From positions 1 through 64,000 of the forward strand of contig NZ_JBGCCU010000027.1 in assembly GCF_041261445.1 (NCBI RefSeq): 64,000 bases of DNA, read 5' to 3'. The notes beneath the pieces are model-generated. The model was not told the origin of the DNA and made no database searches. It saw nothing but the letters and a program-made list of their open reading frames with translations. Source of the stretch: Catenulispora sp. EB89 (lineage in GTDB: Bacteria; Actinomycetota; Actinomycetes; Streptomycetales; Catenulisporaceae). The position numbers and the translations under genes are program-made. Shown here piece after piece: positions 61,369-64,000 of the stretch (positions are counted from its first letter, which is position 1; every line of letters starts with the position of its first letter).

Positions 61369-61386
61369 GTCCCCGTGACCGGGGAC
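61369..61386 (+). terminator. Hairpin after pafA
   Basis: GTCCCCG and CGGGGAC form a seven-base stem around TGAC directly after the pafA stop codon. It is short but perfect. Confidence 0.5.
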
Positions 61387-61628
61387 CAGGTGCACTGACG
61401 GCACGGCTGGGGCTGGCGGGCTTGGTTGCGCGCGCCGGTGCCGGCCGTGCCGGTTGTCTTTGAGGTGCGACGCCGCCGGCGACCCCCTGTCCAGCCCCAC
61501 TGTCCTGGTTTTGCGTATTCGTGGCCTGCTCCCGGCTCCGGTCGGGCGCGGGCCGCGCTACTGTGGTGCGGTCCCATGGACATGTGTTCGTCGTATTTCC
61601 ATCTCTACGTGCCGATTCGAGGTTTCCC

Positions 61629-62645
61629 GTGCGCCGTCCCGTGGCCACCCGCCGGACCCAGACCGCCCTCGCCGGGCTCGCCGCCGGCCTGGTGCTGTTG
61701 GCCGGCTGCTCGTCGTCGTCGAGCAAGCCCGCAGCGCCGAGCGGTTCCTCGGCCGGCTCCACGGCCTCTTCGGGGGCCTCGTCCGGTGCGCCGGCCGCCG
61801 CCGCGTTCGGGGTGCGCCCGAGCATCCAGGTGCCGGCCGGGCAGCCGGACGGCAAGCTCGGGGTGAAGGTGAAGATCCCCGGCGACGGGGCGAAGGTCAC
61901 CGACGGCAGCGCCGTGGTGCTGCAGTACACCGCCAAGCTCTGGCGCGACGGTTCGGACCTGGGCAGCAGCTACGACCAGGGCCAGCACCCGGTCACCGCC
62001 GTCGAGGGCCAGGGCCAGATGCTGCCGGGCTGGGAGCAGGGGCTCAAGGGCCAGGCCGCGGGCAGCCGGGTGGAGCTCACCGTGCCGCCGGCGCTCGGGT
62101 TCGGCGCCAAGGGCAGCACCGACGGCAAGATCACCATCACCGGCACCGACACGATCATCTTCGATCTGGACATCGTCGGCGTGTACCCGTCGGCGCAGGC
62201 CGACATCCCGGCCGGCACCGGCGTGCTGAACGACCCGACGCTGCCGACCGTGGGCACCGCCGTGGGTACGGCCGACCCGAAGGTGACCATCCCGGCCGGC
62301 AAGCAGCCGCCGGCCGGCGCCGTCTACAAGCCGGTCATCGTCGGCAAGGGCCCGCAGGTGAAGAAGGGCCAGACCCTCGTGGTCCAGTACGAGGGCCTGG
62401 TCTGGCGCACCGGCCAGATCTTCGACTCCTCGTTCAGCAAGGGCAAGTCGATCTTCGCCACCCCGATCGGGGTCGGCGCGGTGGTGCAGGGCTGGGACGA
62501 GGGCCTGATCGGGCAGACCGTGGGCTCCCGGGTCCTGCTGGTGATCCCGCCGGACAAGGGCTACGGCGCGCAGGGCCAGCCGAGCGCCGGGATCCAGGGC
62601 ACGGACACGATGGTGTTCGTCGTGGACATCCTGGACGCCCGGTGA
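61629..62645 (+). CDS. Lipoprotein with two FKBP-type peptidyl-prolyl isomerase domains
   Basis: A 338-residue secreted lipoprotein. The signal peptide ends in LVLLAGCSSS, giving a lipid-modified cysteine near residue 26. A Ser/Ala linker precedes two FKBP domains. The first (VVLQYTAKLWRDG to TIIFDLDIVG) and second (VVQYEGLVWRTG to MVFVVDILDA) each have the GWEQGL/GWDEGL and PPALGFG/PPDKGYG signatures. The expected role is folding of exported proteins. GTG at 61629 is chosen for CGAGG upstream and the signal-peptide position. FKBP genes next to pafA recur in actinobacteria. Confidence 0.92.
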   Translation: MRRPVATRRTQTALAGLAAGLVLLAGCSSSSSKPAAPSGSSAGSTASSGASSGAPAAAAFGVRPSIQVPAGQPDGKLGVKVKIPGDGAKVTDGSAVVLQYTAKLWRDGSDLGSSYDQGQHPVTAVEGQGQMLPGWEQGLKGQAAGSRVELTVPPALGFGAKGSTDGKITITGTDTIIFDLDIVGVYPSAQADIPAGTGVLNDPTLPTVGTAVGTADPKVTIPAGKQPPAGAVYKPVIVGKGPQVKKGQTLVVQYEGLVWRTGQIFDSSFSKGKSIFATPIGVGAVVQGWDEGLIGQTVGSRVLLVIPPDKGYGAQGQPSAGIQGTDTMVFVVDILDAR

Positions 62646-62723
62646 CGCGGCGGTGACCGCCGAAGACGCCCTGATAGCGTAACGAGAAGTCCACCCCCGA
62701 GCAGGATTGGGAACAGCAAGCCC

Positions 62724-63098
62724 ATGAGTCTTGAAAAGCCTGAGATCGACTTCCCCGACTTCCCGGTCCCCGCGGACCTGGTCATCGAGGACATCACCGT
62801 CGGGGCCGGCGAGGAAGCCAAGGCCGGCCAGCAGGTGAAGGTGCACTACGTCGGCGTCGCCTACTCCACCGGAGAAGAGTTCGACGCCTCCTGGAACCGC
62901 GGCTCGGCCTTCGAGTTCCCGCTCGGCGGCGGCCGGGTCATCGCCGGCTGGGACCGCGGCGTGGCCGGCATGAAGGTCGGCGGCCGGCGCAAGCTCGTCA
63001 TCCCGCCGCACCTGGGCTACGGCGACCGCGGCGCGGGCGGCGCGATCAAGCCGGGCGAGACGCTGATCTTCGTGGTCGACCTGCTCGGCGTGAGCTGA
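62724..63098 (+). CDS. Cytoplasmic FKBP-type peptidyl-prolyl cis-trans isomerase
   Basis: A 124-residue single-domain FKBP without signal peptide. The fold is complete, with VKVHYVGVAYSTGEEFDASW, VIAGWDRGVAGM, LVIPPHLGYGDRG and LIFVVDLLGV. Aromatic pocket residues are the family ones. The ATG lies 78 bases after the lipoprotein gene. The two FKBPs may form one unit. A strong terminator follows. Confidence 0.94.
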   Translation: MSLEKPEIDFPDFPVPADLVIEDITVGAGEEAKAGQQVKVHYVGVAYSTGEEFDASWNRGSAFEFPLGGGRVIAGWDRGVAGMKVGGRRKLVIPPHLGYGDRGAGGAIKPGETLIFVVDLLGVS

Positions 63099-63110
63099 GC
63101 CAGCCGTTCT

Positions 63111-63143
63111 CGATGGCCGTCCCGGGCTCCGGGACGGCCATCG
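63111..63143 (+). terminator. Perfect 15-bp hairpin terminator after the FKBP gene
   Basis: CGATGGCCGTCCCGG pairs perfectly with CCGGGACGGCCATCG around a three-base loop. It is 12 bases after the stop. No T-run follows; instead GGCGTGTCC words repeat. Confidence 0.88.
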
Positions 63144-63261
63144 GCGTGTCCGGCGGCGTGTCCGGCGGCGGTGCGCCCCACCAGGCCAATCCGCGGCGAG
63201 TGGCCCGGGACCAGCCCTCCGACCTGCCCCGCGGCGCTCCCGGCGTGGCAGCATCGTCGGT

Positions 63262-63891
63262 ATGCCTGTCGCGTCCTTCGCCGCGTTGCTGACCGTCTGG
63301 ACCCTGGCCCTGCTGATCCCCGGCCCCGACTTCCTCGCCGTCTCCCACGCCTCGGTGGCGCGCTCCCGCCGCGACGCGGTCTTCGTCGGCCTCGGCGTCG
63401 CCGCCGCGATGGCGGTCTGGGCCACCACCAGCCTGGTCGGCCTGACCGTGCTCCTGGTCCGCTTCCAGCCGGTGTTCGAGGCGGTCCGCGTGGCCGGCGC
63501 CGCCTACCTGCTGTGGCTGGCCTTCCAGCTCCTGCGCTCGGCTGCGCGCCGCCGCGTGCACGGCCCGGCCGCCGGCGCCGCCGGCATCCGTCCCCGGGGC
63601 GCCGTGTCCGCCTTCCGGGCCGGCTTCCTGTGCAACATCGGCAACCCGAAGGCCGCCGTCTTCTTCTCCAGCGTCTTCGCCGCGCTGCTCCCGCCGCACG
63701 TGGACTGGGAGTACCGCACCGCGATCGGCGTCGCGATCCCGGCGATCGGCGTGGCCTGGTACGTGCTCGTGGCCTGCCTGTTCTCCGCCAAGCGCATCGC
63801 GGCGGCGTATGCCAGGGCGCGCCGGGTCGTGGACGCGGTGACCGGGACGCTCTTCGCGGTGCTGGCCGGCGACCTGCTGATCGCCGAGTAG
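63262..63891 (+). CDS. LysE/RhtB family exporter
   Basis: A 209-residue membrane protein with six predicted helices. The family signature is IPGPDFLAVSHASVARSRRD near residues 19-38, followed by FVGLGVAAAMAVW. The GFLCNIGNPKAAVFF segment near residue 130 is also conserved. LysE/RhtB proteins export amino acids or their derivatives with proton exchange; the substrate here is not predictable. ATG at 63262 has no strong ribosome-binding site. Confidence 0.9.
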   Translation: MPVASFAALLTVWTLALLIPGPDFLAVSHASVARSRRDAVFVGLGVAAAMAVWATTSLVGLTVLLVRFQPVFEAVRVAGAAYLLWLAFQLLRSAARRRVHGPAAGAAGIRPRGAVSAFRAGFLCNIGNPKAAVFFSSVFAALLPPHVDWEYRTAIGVAIPAIGVAWYVLVACLFSAKRIAAAYARARRVVDAVTGTLFAVLAGDLLIAE

Positions 63892-63938
63892 CGGCACCGG
63901 GCCGCGTCAGCGGCCGGCAGCACCCGCGCGGCCCCGCA

Positions 63939-64000
63939 CTACCCCAGCGTCAGCTCGGCGATCGGCGTCCCCGACAGCGTGTGCGCGCCGCCCGAGGGCT
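63939..64000 (-). CDS. C-terminal end of a leftward gene cut by the window edge
   Basis: On the minus strand one frame runs from the window edge to a TAG at 63939-63941 and reads SGGAHTLSGTPIAELTLG at its end. The coding-like third-position GC bias and the convergent position against the LysE gene support a real gene end. About 20 codons are too few to name a family. Confidence 0.5.
   Translation of the reverse strand, partial: PSGGAHTLSGTPIAELTLG

Overview
The window is a very GC-rich chromosomal stretch from an actinobacterium. It encodes a Pup-proteasome locus (arc/mpa, dop, pup, prcB, prcA, pafA), a BldD homologue that keeps the c-di-GMP-binding signature, a PGKGP-type EF-P, and many GTG/TTG starts. 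At least ten genes carry a TANNNT box 6-8 nt before the start codon, the pattern of actinobacterial leaderless transcripts. BldD plus a proteasome point to a filamentous, Streptomyces- or Catenulispora-like lineage; the genus is inference only.

Region 1 (1-17 kb). An ABC ATPase and a GNAT enzyme run leftward. A conserved housekeeping run follows: rarA, a DUF948 protein, a small membrane-anchored protein, alaS, ruvX, mltG and aroE. Between aroE and aroC lies about 7.2 kb of accessory DNA: a decayed copy of the aroE 3' end, a methyltransferase/TetR pair, a kinase-like receptor that has lost catalytic residues, and a three-gene ABC-2 exporter. A 95-bp sequence at the left edge of the window recurs as an exact inverted copy at 16910-17004.

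Region 2 (17-27 kb). The shikimate genes aroC-aroK-aroB-aroQ overlap end to end and are followed by pepQ, efp and nusB. A G-poor C-rich leader precedes aroC. Next come a small phosphotriesterase/carboxymuconolactone-decarboxylase operon facing a CGNR-type regulator across two identical palindromes, an alpha/beta hydrolase, and bldD.

Region 3 (27-37.4 kb). A de novo pyrimidine operon: pyrR-pyrB-pyrC-membrane protein-carA-carB-pyrD-pyrF. A PyrR-binding-like hairpin sits over the pyrR ribosome-binding site, and a seven-unit 16-bp repeat array lies between carB and pyrD.

Region 4 (37.4-45.3 kb). Mostly accessory genes: a secreted serine hydrolase facing a two-component system, an SRPBCC/YjbR pair, a TetR regulator with its palindrome, a deaminase, a HAD phosphatase, and a gene-free tandem-repeat stretch. 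It ends with a RecB-like Fe-S nuclease.

Region 5 (45.4-64 kb). An M50 site-2 protease and trmI precede an ABC sugar-import operon without an ATPase. That operon continues into a HAD enzyme and an RNase J-like metallo-beta-lactamase. A ferredoxin and a possible 58-codon ORF lie before arc; dop, pup-prcB-prcA and pafA follow, with strong hairpin terminators after arc, dop and pafA. Two FKBP prolyl isomerases, a LysE exporter and the end of a leftward gene close the window.
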